Source: Pediococcus sp.
GTDB taxonomy: Bacteria > Bacillota > Bacilli > Lactobacillales > Lactobacillaceae
Length of the DNA stretch: 13,667 nucleotides
NCBI GenBank assembly: GCA_022712335.1
Contig: JALAGR010000082.1
Coordinates: 1 to 13,667 of the forward strand
Direction: 5' to 3'
Shown here: positions 1-8,405 of the stretch, piece by piece
Numbering within the stretch: the stretch's first letter is position 1
Layout of the letters: the number at the start of each line of letters is the position of its first letter
Position numbers and translations under genes: made by a program
The notes under the pieces: generated by a model
What the model was told of the DNA's origin: nothing
The model's input: the letters and a program-made list of their open reading frames with translations, nothing else
Database searches by the model: none

Positions 1-355
<355 letters not shown>

Positions 356-1633
356 ATGAAAACTTTATTCAAAAATGCGCGCGTAGTTAAGGATCATCAG
401 GTGCTAGAAGCCGATGTCCTTGTTGAAAACGACCGTATTTTACAAATCCAACCGGAAATCAAATCTGATGCAGAACAAGTTATCGATGTTAAAAAACAAC
501 TATTGATGCCCGGACTCGTCGACATCCACGTGCATTTCAGAGATCCTGGTCAAACTGCTAAAGAAGATGTGGTCAGTGGAAGTGCTTCAGCCGTACGTGG
601 AGGATTTACGACCGTTCTCACCATGCCTAACGTCAATCCGGTACCTGATACACCAGAAAAAATGGCAGCGATGGTTAAGCATAATCAAGAGGCAGGTAAC
701 CTCCACATTGGACAATACGGTTCGATCACTAAGGACCGTACGAGTGAAGAACTGGTCGATTTTAAAGCTTTGAAAGAAGCTGGTGCTGTAGCTTTTAGTA
801 ACGATGGTAATGGAATTCAGACAGCTGAAACGATGTACCAAGCCATGCTACAAATCAAAGCGGTGGGCTTACCACTCGCAGCTCACGTTGAAGACGAATC
901 ATTGATGAAACATGGTGTCATGAATCAAGGCGTTGTAGCTGAAAAACTTGGCTTACCTGGAATTTCAGAACTTGCTGAAACAGCGCAACTCGCACGGGAT
1001 TTAGAAATAGCCCGCAACACAGGTGCTCATTACCACGTCTGCCACGTTTCAAAAGCACGTAGTATCGAACTCATTCGTCGAGCTCAACGTGACGGGGTTC
1101 ATGTAACGGCGGAAGTTGCACCACATCATTTATTCCTCGATGAAACAATGATTTCAATGGACAATCCGATGATGAAGATGAATCCACCACTTCGTACACT
1201 TGAAGATCGCCAAGCACTTCTAGGAGGCTTGCTCGACGGCACGATTGCCATGATCGCTACTGACCATGCGCCACATACGGTCGAAGACAAAACTGGTTCC
1301 ATGAAGACCGCAGCGTTTGGAATCACTGGTTTAGAAACATCGTTCCCATTACTCTACACGAAGTTGGTTAAACCAGGTCTTTGCACAGTTGAACAATTAG
1401 TGGACTGGATGAGTGTTCAGCCTGCATCAGTTTTCAATCTTAAAGAAGCTGGCAAGCTTGAAGTCGGTGCGACTGCTGACCTGACAGTCATGAACGTTGA
1501 TGATGAATATGAAATTAAAGAAGCTGACTTTGCTTCAAAAGGAATCAACACACCATTTGTTGGTCAAAAAGTTTACGGACAAACGCAACTCACGATGGTT
1601 GCAGGAAAAATTGTATTTCAACGGGAAGGGTAA
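356..1633 (+). CDS. pyrC: Dihydroorotase, class I (zinc metalloenzyme)
   Basis: Cyclises N-carbamoyl-L-aspartate to L-dihydroorotate, the third step of pyrimidine synthesis. The 425-residue length matches monofunctional class I (Bacillus-type) dihydroorotases, not the shorter class II E. coli type. The metal-site motifs are complete: DIHVHFRDPG (His58, His60), FSNDGNG (Asp150), AAHVED (His177), HVCHVSKA (His230) and ATDHAPH (Asp303), matching the His-His-Asp-His-His-Asp ligand set of the family. The ATG start follows GGAGG at 341-345 with a 10-nt spacer, immediately after the pyrB stop, so translation is probably coupled to pyrB. The order pyrB-pyrC-carA-carB is the usual Gram-positive one. 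Confidence 0.97.
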   Translation: MKTLFKNARVVKDHQVLEADVLVENDRILQIQPEIKSDAEQVIDVKKQLLMPGLVDIHVHFRDPGQTAKEDVVSGSASAVRGGFTTVLTMPNVNPVPDTPEKMAAMVKHNQEAGNLHIGQYGSITKDRTSEELVDFKALKEAGAVAFSNDGNGIQTAETMYQAMLQIKAVGLPLAAHVEDESLMKHGVMNQGVVAEKLGLPGISELAETAQLARDLEIARNTGAHYHVCHVSKARSIELIRRAQRDGVHVTAEVAPHHLFLDETMISMDNPMMKMNPPLRTLEDRQALLGGLLDGTIAMIATDHAPHTVEDKTGSMKTAAFGITGLETSFPLLYTKLVKPGLCTVEQLVDWMSVQPASVFNLKEAGKLEVGATADLTVMNVDDEYEIKEADFASKGINTPFVGQKVYGQTQLTMVAGKIVFQREG

Positions 1634-1639
1634 TTGAAG

Positions 1640-2725
1640 ATGAAACGTTATTTAATTCTAGAAGACGGCACTACATATGAAGGAAACGCGATTGGAGCCG
1701 ACCGCGAAAGTATTGGAGAATTAGTATTCAATACGGGGATGTCCGGTTACCAAGAGTCGATTACTGACCAATCATATAATGGACAAATCTTGATGTTCAC
1801 TTATCCATTGATTGGAAATTACGGTGTTAACCGCGATGATTTAGAATCAGCTAAGTCAAGCTGTTACGGGGTGGTCGTGCATGAAGTTGCACGTCGCGCT
1901 TGCAACTGGCAAATGAACATGACTTTCGAAGAGTTCTTAATCCACCAAGATATTCCTGGAATTAGTGGCGTCGATACACGTGCCATCACGCGTCATATCC
2001 GCGAACATGGTGCAATGAAGGCAGCATTGGTCAATGAAGTGTCAGATGCTAAGTTTGAAGAATTCCACGCAACGAATTTGATTCAAAATCAAATCGAAGT
2101 GAGTTCAACACATAGCCCATATCCAAACCCAGCTAACGGTCGTAAAGTGGTTGTTATCGACTTCGGACTCAAGTACTCAATTCTACGTGAGCTTGCTCGT
2201 CGTGACTGCAACGTTATGGTATTGCCGTTCAATGCCACAGCTGAAGAAGTGCTAGCTTGCAATCCTGATGGTGTAATGTTCACTAACGGACCTGGAGATC
2301 CCGAAGCTATGGACGAAAGTGTTCTAGAAATGATTCGCACGGTCGAAGCTGCCGTACCCGTCTTTGGAATTTGTATGGGACATCAACTTTTTGCGCTTGC
2401 CAATGGTGCTAAGACAACCAAGATGAAATTTGGTCATCGTGGCTTCAATCACCCAGTTCGTAATTTAGAAACGGGGCGCATTGACTTAACATCTCAAAAC
2501 CACGGTTACGCTGTTGAACGTGCTTCAATTGCTACAACCGACCTTGAAATTACACACGAAGAAATCAACGACGAAACGGTTGAAGGACTCAAACATAAAA
2601 AGTACAAAGCGTTTTCCGTTCAGTTCCATCCCGATGCAGCACCTGGGCCACATGATGCGGACTACCTTTTCGACAACTTCATGAAAATGATTGATGAAGA
2701 CCAAAAAACTAAGGAGGACAAGTAA
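1640..2725 (+). CDS. carA: Carbamoyl-phosphate synthase, small (glutaminase) subunit, pyrimidine type
   Basis: Class I glutamine amidotransferase subunit; it hydrolyses glutamine and channels ammonia to CarB. The N-terminal CarA-specific domain ([26 protein letters not shown]) is followed by the amidotransferase domain with GPGDPEAM, the nucleophile elbow FGICMGHQL (Cys245) and [13 protein letters not shown] (His330). The third triad position, normally Glu in HPE, is Asp332 here. The length of 361 residues is normal. I chose ATG 1640 over the in-frame TTG 1634, because the purine-rich GGGAAGGG at 1623-1630 is 9 nt from the ATG but only 3 nt from the TTG. It follows the pyrC stop by 6 nt and ends 2 nt before carB. 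Membership of the pyr operon suggests the pyrimidine-regulated isozyme (pyrAA) rather than an arginine one. Confidence 0.96.
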   Translation: MKRYLILEDGTTYEGNAIGADRESIGELVFNTGMSGYQESITDQSYNGQILMFTYPLIGNYGVNRDDLESAKSSCYGVVVHEVARRACNWQMNMTFEEFLIHQDIPGISGVDTRAITRHIREHGAMKAALVNEVSDAKFEEFHATNLIQNQIEVSSTHSPYPNPANGRKVVVIDFGLKYSILRELARRDCNVMVLPFNATAEEVLACNPDGVMFTNGPGDPEAMDESVLEMIRTVEAAVPVFGICMGHQLFALANGAKTTKMKFGHRGFNHPVRNLETGRIDLTSQNHGYAVERASIATTDLEITHEEINDETVEGLKHKKYKAFSVQFHPDAAPGPHDADYLFDNFMKMIDEDQKTKEDK

Positions 2726-2727
2726 TC

Positions 2728-5700
2728 ATGCCTAAGAGAGAAGACATCAACAAAATTTTAGTGCTCGGTTCTGGACCAATCATTATCGGTCAAGCTGCTG
2801 AGTTCGATTATTCTGGAACCCAAGCTTGTCTTTCATTGAAAGAACTCGGATACCAAACGGTTTTAATTAATTCTAACCCTGCAACGATTATGACGGACAC
2901 GGATATTGCAGATAAGGTTTATATCGAACCTTTGACATTACAATTCGTTTCTCAAATTTTACGTAAGGAACTTCCCGATGCCATCTTACCAACTCTTGGT
3001 GGTCAACAAGGTTTGAACATGGCAATGGAATTATCTGAATCTGGAATTTTGGATGAACTCAACATTGAACTCCTTGGTACAAAATTAGATGCCATCGATC
3101 AAGCTGAAGACCGCGAACGTTTCCGGGCTTTGATGAACGATTTGAACGAACCAGTTCCTGATTCAGGAATCGCTACAACGGTCGAAGAAGCGGTAGAATT
3201 TGCTGACCAAAGTGGCTATCCAGTGATTGTCCGCCCTGCATTTACCATGGGTGGAACTGGTGGTGGGATTGCGCAAGACGAAGCTGAATTGCGTAAAATC
3301 ACAGCCAACGGTCTAACACTTTCACCAATGACTCAAGTTTTGATTGAACAAAGTATTGCTGGTCTCAAAGAAATCGAATTCGAAGTAATGCGCGATAGTG
3401 CTGATAATGCCATCGTGGTATGTAATATGGAAAACTTCGATCCCGTTGGTATTCACACGGGTGATTCAATTGTGTATGCTCCTGTGCAAACTTTGACAGA
3501 CCGCGAAGTTCAAATGTTACGTGATGCTTCGTTGAGTATCATTCGTGCATTGAAGATTGAAGGGGGATGTAACGTTCAACTAGCGCTCGACCCAGCTCGT
3601 GACCGCTACTACGTCATCGAAGTTAACCCTCGTGTAAGTCGTTCAAGTGCGCTAGCTTCTAAAGCAACTGGTTATCCAATTGCAAAAGTAGCTGCTAAGA
3701 TTGCGGTTGGATTGACACTTGATGAAATTTTGAACCCAGTTACAGGAACAACTTTAGCTGAATTCGAACCAGCTTTGGATTACGTCGTTTGCAAGATTCC
3801 ACGCTGGCCATTTGATAAATTCGTCCGTGCTGACCGTCGCTTAGGTACTCAAATGAAGGCGACCGGTGAAGTAATGGCGGTGGGACGTAACGTTGAAGAA
3901 GCTACTCAAAAAGCCATTCGTTCGCTTGACATTGATATCAATTACATCGGTGACGAAGAACTTGCTGATTTAAACGAAGCTGATTTAGTTGATGGAATTA
4001 TCCATGCTCGTGACGACCGGATTTTCTATCTATATGAAGCAATCAAACGTGGATACACTGTGGATAAACTTGCTAAGTTAACGAAGATTAACGTTTACTA
4101 CCTCGACAAGTTGCTTCATATCTACGAAATTGAAAAAGAATTAATCGACACACCATTCAACGCTGACGTTCTTGAGTTAGCTAAGAAAAATGGTTTCTCA
4201 GACGAAATCATCGGAAAAATGTGGAAAGCTAGCGAAAAAGAAGTGCGTGATTACCGCAATGAAGTAGGCTTGAAGCCAGTCTACAAGATGATCGATACTT
4301 GTGCCGGTGAATTTGAATCACAAACGCCTTATTACTACAGCACATACGAATTTGAAAACGAAAGTGTTGTTTCAGACCGTAAGTCAATCGTTGTACTTGG
4401 TTCAGGCCCAATCCGAATTGGACAAGGTGTCGAATTTGACTACGCAACGGTGCATTCAATTCAAGCAATCCGTCAAATGGGCTACGAAGCCATCGTTGTT
4501 AACAACAACCCCGAAACCGTTTCGACTGACTTCTCGATGTCTGACAAACTTTACTTTGAACCATTGACGGTTGAAGACGTGATGAACGTGATCGACCTTG
4601 AAAAACCTGCAGGAGTAATCGTGCAGTTTGGTGGACAAACAGCCATTAACTTGGCAGAACCACTTGCTGAACGGGGCATCAAAATCTTTGGTACAACGGT
4701 GGAAAACGTTAACCGCGCCGAAGACCGTGACGAATTCAACAAGTTGATTCAAGCCAACGGTATTCGCCAACCACAAGGACGTACCGCGACGACAACTGCA
4801 GGAGCTATCGAAGCTGCTGAAGCCATCGGTTATCCAGTGCTTGTTCGCCCAAGTTACGTTTTAGGTGGACGTGCGATGGAAATCGTTCATGCCAAAGATG
4901 AACTTGAAAACTACATGAAGAACGCTGTTAAAGTTTCCCACAATCATCCCGTATTAGTCGACCAATACTTGGTTGGTAAGGAATGTGAAGTCGATGTTAT
5001 TAGTGATGGTGACAACGTTGTGATTCCGGGAATTATGGAACATATCGAACGTTCAGGTGTGCATTCAGGTGATTCAATGACCGTTTATCCTGCTCAAACT
5101 CTTTCACAAAAAGTGCAAGATGAAATTGTGGAAGTTTCAATCAAGTTGGCTCAATCACTCGAATGTATCGGATTGATGAACATCCAATTTGTTGTGCACA
5201 ACGATGAAGCTTATGTCATTGAAGTTAACCCACGTGCTAGTCGAACAATCCCAATCATGAGTAAGGTAACGGAATTACCAATGGCACGTCTTGCAACTCG
5301 TGCAATCTTAGGCGAAAGTTTGATTGACCAAGGTTTGAAACCAGGACTCCACCCAGCTGGCGACATAATTCACGTGAAGGCTCCGGTCTTCTCATTTACT
5401 AAGTTGGACAACGTTGATAGTTTACTTGGACCTGAAATGAAGTCGACTGGTGAAGTAATGGGAAGTGACCGTACGATGGCCAAAGCCCTCTACAAAGCCT
5501 TTGAAGGTGCAAAAATGCACATGCCAAACCACGGTAAAGTATTAATCACCGTTAAGGATGAAGATAAAGAAGAAGCAGTCGATTTTGCACGTCGTTTCTG
5601 GGAACTTGGTTACCAATTAGTGGCAACGAAGGGAACGGCGCAAGTTCTTGCTGAACATGGCTTGAAGGTCGAAACGGTCGGTAAGATGACTGAAGAAAAC

Positions 5701-5901
5701 AACATTGTGGATCGTATCCACGACCACCGTATTCAAATGGTAATCAACACTATTTCAGATAGTACAGCTAGTGCTGCTGATGGAATCAAGATTAGAAGTA
5801 CCGCATTAACTTATGGAGTGCCACTCTTCACGGCATTGGATACCGTCGACGCTATTTTACAAGTGCTCGAATCTCAAGCCTTTACAACACTACACCTTTA
5901 G
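2728..5901 (+). CDS. carB: Carbamoyl-phosphate synthase, large subunit, pyrimidine type
   Basis: Makes carbamoyl phosphate from bicarbonate, ammonia delivered by CarA, and two ATP. The 1057 residues are full length. The two homologous synthetase halves are visible: [18 protein letters not shown] at about residues 13-30 and its repeat [18 protein letters not shown] at about 556-573. Each half is followed by an ATP-grasp domain ([14 protein letters not shown] in the carboxy-phosphate half, [13 protein letters not shown] in the carbamate half) and an EVNPR metal-site motif. The C-terminal MGS-like allosteric domain starts at about residue 935 ([14 protein letters not shown]) and includes ATKGTA. 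In pyr-operon enzymes this domain binds UMP and PRPP, so feedback by UMP is expected. ATG 2728 follows AGGAGG at 2712-2717 with a 10-nt spacer; the gap to carA is 2 nt. No frame disruption is visible. Confidence 0.97.
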   Translation: MPKREDINKILVLGSGPIIIGQAAEFDYSGTQACLSLKELGYQTVLINSNPATIMTDTDIADKVYIEPLTLQFVSQILRKELPDAILPTLGGQQGLNMAMELSESGILDELNIELLGTKLDAIDQAEDRERFRALMNDLNEPVPDSGIATTVEEAVEFADQSGYPVIVRPAFTMGGTGGGIAQDEAELRKITANGLTLSPMTQVLIEQSIAGLKEIEFEVMRDSADNAIVVCNMENFDPVGIHTGDSIVYAPVQTLTDREVQMLRDASLSIIRALKIEGGCNVQLALDPARDRYYVIEVNPRVSRSSALASKATGYPIAKVAAKIAVGLTLDEILNPVTGTTLAEFEPALDYVVCKIPRWPFDKFVRADRRLGTQMKATGEVMAVGRNVEEATQKAIRSLDIDINYIGDEELADLNEADLVDGIIHARDDRIFYLYEAIKRGYTVDKLAKLTKINVYYLDKLLHIYEIEKELIDTPFNADVLELAKKNGFSDEIIGKMWKASEKEVRDYRNEVGLKPVYKMIDTCAGEFESQTPYYYSTYEFENESVVSDRKSIVVLGSGPIRIGQGVEFDYATVHSIQAIRQMGYEAIVVNNNPETVSTDFSMSDKLYFEPLTVEDVMNVIDLEKPAGVIVQFGGQTAINLAEPLAERGIKIFGTTVENVNRAEDRDEFNKLIQANGIRQPQGRTATTTAGAIEAAEAIGYPVLVRPSYVLGGRAMEIVHAKDELENYMKNAVKVSHNHPVLVDQYLVGKECEVDVISDGDNVVIPGIMEHIERSGVHSGDSMTVYPAQTLSQKVQDEIVEVSIKLAQSLECIGLMNIQFVVHNDEAYVIEVNPRASRTIPIMSKVTELPMARLATRAILGESLIDQGLKPGLHPAGDIIHVKAPVFSFTKLDNVDSLLGPEMKSTGEVMGSDRTMAKALYKAFEGAKMHMPNHGKVLITVKDEDKEEAVDFARRFWELGYQLVATKGTAQVLAEHGLKVETVGKMTEENNIVDRIHDHRIQMVINTISDSTASAADGIKIRSTALTYGVPLFTALDTVDAILQVLESQAFTTLHL

Positions 5902-5912
5902 GAGGAAATCAA

Positions 5913-6827
5913 ATGGATCGCTTAGAAACTACAATCGCCGGAGTAAAATTAAAAAGCCCAGTCATGAATGCCAGTGGTACAGCTGCGTATGGGCAACAAA
6001 TGGCTAAAAACATTGATTTAAATGAATTAGGAGCATTTGTAATTAAGTCCACGACCATGGAACCCCGCGAGGGTCATCCTTGGCCAACGACTGCTTCAAC
6101 AACGGGTGGCTGGTTAAATGCGGTCGGTTTGAAAAATCCAGGAATCGAACATGTTTTAGCGCATGAACTTCCTTGGTTAGCTGAAAATTATCCAGAACTT
6201 CCAATCGTTGGAAGTATCGCTGGTTCCAATCCTGATGATTACGTTGAAGTAGCAAAACGGATGGCAACAGCACCAAACGTGAAGTTCATTGAAGTTAATA
6301 TTTCATGTCCCAACGTTGAAAAAGGTGGATTGGCATTCGGAACGGATCCTGCAGTCGTTGAAGATATGACGCGTCGTATCAAAGAAGTTGTAACTGACAA
6401 ACCCGTTTTCATGAAGCTGACACCGGGTGTGACGGAAATCGTACCGATTGCTTTAGCTGCCGAACATGGTGGCGCTGATGGATTAGTAATGATCAACACT
6501 TTAATGGGAATGGAAATCGATTTGGAAACTAGAAAGCCTCATCTTTCAAATGGAACTGGTGGACTTTCTGGTGAAGCAATCCATCCCATTGCTGTTCGTA
6601 TGATTCATCAAGTACGCGAAGTAACTAATTTACCAATTATTGGTGTTGGTGGAGTATTTTCTGCAAAAGATGCGTTAGAATTAATGGTAGCTGGAGCAGG
6701 AGCTGTTCAAGTTGGATCAGCAAATTATGGTAACCCACGTGCTTGCCATGATATTATTCAAGGGCTAGTTCCAGCAATGGACAAATATCGATTTAACAAC
6801 ATTGCGGAGTTTAGCTCCGAAAAATGA
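5913..6827 (+). CDS. pyrD: Dihydroorotate dehydrogenase catalytic subunit, class 1B-like
   Basis: FMN enzyme that oxidises dihydroorotate to orotate in the cytoplasm. The 304 residues are typical of class 1. The sequence fits class 1B (PyrDB) rather than fumarate-using class 1A: WLNAVGLKNPG (1A enzymes have an NSMGLPN-type segment) and TRKPHLSNGTGGLSG. The catalytic base is Cys132 in VNISCPNV; Lys45 in VIKSTT and Lys168 in FMKLTPG are the expected FMN/substrate lysines; GVGGV near the C-terminus binds the FMN phosphate. The start is fixed by GGAGG at 5901-5905, which overlaps the carB stop and has a 7-nt spacer. Class 1B enzymes normally work as a complex with PyrK (FAD, 2Fe-2S), encoded just upstream in Bacillus and Lactococcus. 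Here carB is 11 nt upstream with no room for pyrK. The electron acceptor is therefore uncertain. Confidence 0.95.
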   Translation: MDRLETTIAGVKLKSPVMNASGTAAYGQQMAKNIDLNELGAFVIKSTTMEPREGHPWPTTASTTGGWLNAVGLKNPGIEHVLAHELPWLAENYPELPIVGSIAGSNPDDYVEVAKRMATAPNVKFIEVNISCPNVEKGGLAFGTDPAVVEDMTRRIKEVVTDKPVFMKLTPGVTEIVPIALAAEHGGADGLVMINTLMGMEIDLETRKPHLSNGTGGLSGEAIHPIAVRMIHQVREVTNLPIIGVGGVFSAKDALELMVAGAGAVQVGSANYGNPRACHDIIQGLVPAMDKYRFNNIAEFSSEK

Positions 6828-6842
6828 AGCGGAGGTTTGGTC

Positions 6843-8231
6843 GTGACTGAACGAGTAGAATTTAAACTAACAAACATTAGTGATTTGAGTGAACAATATG
6901 ACGTGGTCATCATTGGAGCGGGCAGTACCGGATTGACAAGCGCACTTGAACTAACCGAGTTAGGTAAAAAAGTGGTCGTGCTTGAAAAAATGGAAAAGCC
7001 AGGTGGTAACTCGATGCGGGCATCTTCAGGGATGAACGCTGCTGAAACGGCGATTCAACGTCGCGAAGGTATTATTGATAGTTATCAATCTTTTTATGAT
7101 GACACGTACAACGGTGGTGGAAAGCAAAACGACGTTGAAATGTTGAAATACTTTGCTAGCCACGCGGATTCAGCGGTGGAATGGTTAAAGGAACATGACG
7201 TAGTTTTAGATGAAATTACATTGACGGGTGGAATGAGTGTCAAACGTGCACATCGCCCAAGTAGCGCACCTGCCATCGGTGGCTATTTGATTCATCAATT
7301 GCTCAACAAGTTGGTAGAAGAAAACGTTCCAGTCGTGTGCCAAGCAACAGTGGAATCGATTGATCGTGATGCTGCTGGTCGTTTTAAAGTGGACTTTGTG
7401 AACGCTGAAGACCAAAAGCACGCTCTCGACAGTGCAGCCGTAATTTTGGCGACAGGTGGATTTGCAGCTAGCAATGACTTGGTTGAAAAATACCGTCCGG
7501 ACCTTGTTCATTACAAGACTACGAACCATCCTGGAGCAACGGGCGACGGGCTTCATTTGGCAGAGAATTTAGGTGCACAACTTGTAGACATGGATCAAAT
7601 TCAAGTTCATCCTACTGTCTATCAAGATGGTGACCATGCTTTCTTGATTGGTGAAATGGTGCGTGGTGAAGGTGCCATTTTGGTCAACCAAGACGGTGAA
7701 CGATTCGTTAATGAACTCGATACTCGTAAAGTAGTGACTGATGCGATTAATGCCCAAGAACGTCCAGATGCTTACCTAGTGTTTAACGCAGAACTTGTTA
7801 AACGGGCGAGTGCGGTTGGTTTTTACGACCACATTGGCTTAGTTAAACATGGAGACACCATTGACGAATTGGCGGAAGCTTTGAAGTTGCCAGTGGCAAA
7901 CCTTAAAGCAACCATGCAACAATGGAGTGGAGCAGTGTCCGAACAAAACGACGAAGCGTTCGGACGCACAATGGGATTGATTGATGGTTTTGAAGAAGGA
8001 CCATACATGGCGATTCATATCGCACCTGCTATTCATTACACGATGGGTGGACTTAAAACATCGCCAAAAGCAGAAGTTTTGAATAAAAATTTTGTACCCA
8101 TTAAAGGGTTATATGCTGGTGGGGAAGTTGCGGGTGGATTACATGGGAACAACCGAATCGGTGGTAACTCAATCGCGGAAACAGTGGTTTTCGGACTCCA
8201 AGCTGCACGCCAAGCATTCAAAAATTTATAG
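6843..8231 (+). CDS. Soluble FAD-dependent fumarate-reductase-like flavoprotein (flavocytochrome c family)
   Basis: Predicted cytoplasmic FAD oxidoreductase of the fumarate reductase/succinate dehydrogenase flavoprotein family, 462 residues. The N-terminal Rossmann motif VVIIGAGSTG covers residues 21-30, followed by LEKMEKPGGNS; a second FAD segment is VILATGGFA. The four residues that bind and reduce fumarate in Shewanella flavocytochrome c3 (His365, Arg402, His504, Arg545) have clear equivalents: His256 (VHPTV), Arg295 (LDTRK), His398 (IHYTMGG) and Arg438 (NNRIGGN), with nearly the same spacing. There is no signal peptide, no CxxCH haem site and no N-terminal FMN-binding domain, so the electron donor must be a separate flavin or protein. 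GTG 6843 is chosen because GGAGG (6831-6835) lies 7 nt upstream; the in-frame TTG 6837 is only 1 nt from it. Sitting 15 nt after pyrD and before the operon terminator, it may serve as electron sink for PyrD. Other 2-enoate substrates, such as urocanate or acrylates, cannot be excluded. Confidence 0.85.
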   Translation: MTERVEFKLTNISDLSEQYDVVIIGAGSTGLTSALELTELGKKVVVLEKMEKPGGNSMRASSGMNAAETAIQRREGIIDSYQSFYDDTYNGGGKQNDVEMLKYFASHADSAVEWLKEHDVVLDEITLTGGMSVKRAHRPSSAPAIGGYLIHQLLNKLVEENVPVVCQATVESIDRDAAGRFKVDFVNAEDQKHALDSAAVILATGGFAASNDLVEKYRPDLVHYKTTNHPGATGDGLHLAENLGAQLVDMDQIQVHPTVYQDGDHAFLIGEMVRGEGAILVNQDGERFVNELDTRKVVTDAINAQERPDAYLVFNAELVKRASAVGFYDHIGLVKHGDTIDELAEALKLPVANLKATMQQWSGAVSEQNDEAFGRTMGLIDGFEEGPYMAIHIAPAIHYTMGGLKTSPKAEVLNKNFVPIKGLYAGGEVAGGLHGNNRIGGNSIAETVVFGLQAARQAFKNL

Positions 8232-8266
8232 AAAACTTCATGTACAAAGGTTTTATAAACTAAATT

Positions 8267-8316
8267 AAGACGAGATTTTGTTAAATGTTCCAATTGACAA
8301 GGTCTCGTCTTTTTTG
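8267..8316 (+). terminator. Rho-independent terminator of the pyr operon
   Basis: AAGACGAGA (8267-8275) pairs perfectly with TCTCGTCTT (8303-8311). The stem continues inward through two U-G wobbles and TTGTTA (8278-8283) against TGACAA (8295-8300), giving about 17 bp with an 11-nt loop. A run of T (8310-8315) follows at once. It lies 35 nt after the flavoprotein stop and marks the end of the pyrimidine transcript, including the flavoprotein gene. Confidence 0.9.
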
Positions 8317-8323
8317 GACAATG

Positions 8324-8343
8324 AAAAAGAATATGTTCTTTTT
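8324..8343. promoter_or_regulatory. Perfect 8-bp inverted repeat, candidate operator of the exopolysaccharide cluster
   Basis: AAAAAGAA (8324-8331) and TTCTTTTT (8336-8343) are exact reverse complements separated by TATG. The repeat overlaps the region where the -35 element of the downstream promoter must lie, the usual place for a repressor or activator site. I do not recognise it as the box of a named regulator. It could instead be a weak AT-rich back-up terminator, since it ends in a T run, but its stem has only one G-C pair. Confidence 0.4.
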
Positions 8344-8364
8344 TCCGTGTATTATTAGTATAAT
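8336..8364 (+). promoter_or_regulatory. Likely sigma-A promoter of the exopolysaccharide cluster
   Basis: A consensus -10 box TATAAT is at 8359-8364, about 40 nt before the lipoprotein start. At 17-bp spacing the -35 hexamer would be TTCTTT (8336-8341), which matches TTGACA poorly and lies in the right arm of the inverted repeat, so activation or repression there is plausible. A consensus TTGACA at 8294-8299 with GACAAT 17 bp downstream (8317-8322) is an alternative, but it is buried in the terminator hairpin. Placement after a terminator and before a new operon supports a promoter in this gap. Confidence 0.6.
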
Positions 8365-8392
8365 AAGGATTAGTTTCAAAAGAAAAAGATTT

Positions 8393-8398
8393 GGAGGA
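8393..8398 (+). promoter_or_regulatory. Ribosome binding site that sets a TTG start for the GH8-like lipoprotein
   Basis: GGAGGA at 8393-8398 is 8 nt before TTG 8406 when measured from GGAGG. The longer in-frame TTG at 8391 would place the Shine-Dalgarno inside its own coding region, so it is not used. The shorter start also gives a classic lipoprotein signal beginning MFKK. Confidence 0.85.
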
Positions 8399-8405
8399 AA
8401 AACTT

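Noticed and set aside
4456..4776. 106-codon minus-strand open frame inside carB
   Set aside because: It is antisense to the conserved carbamate-half ATP-grasp region of CarB. Such frames follow from the codon usage of a long gene, and no family is recognisable.
2728..5901. Internal direct repeat in carB (two LGSGPI..IGQ..EFDY segments)
   Set aside because: This is the ancient internal duplication common to all CarB large subunits, not a recent repeat.
8294..8322. TTGACA with GACAAT at 17 bp spacing as an alternative promoter
   Set aside because: The -35 match is perfect, but it lies inside the terminator hairpin, and the -10 matches in only 4 of 6 positions. TATAAT at 8359 is better. Kept only as an alternative.
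8232..8405. Riboswitch or PyrR attenuator in the 174-nt gap
   Set aside because: Only one terminator hairpin is seen, with no anti-terminator partner and no PyrR-binding loop consensus that I can recognise. It lies downstream of the pyr genes, where an attenuator would not serve them.
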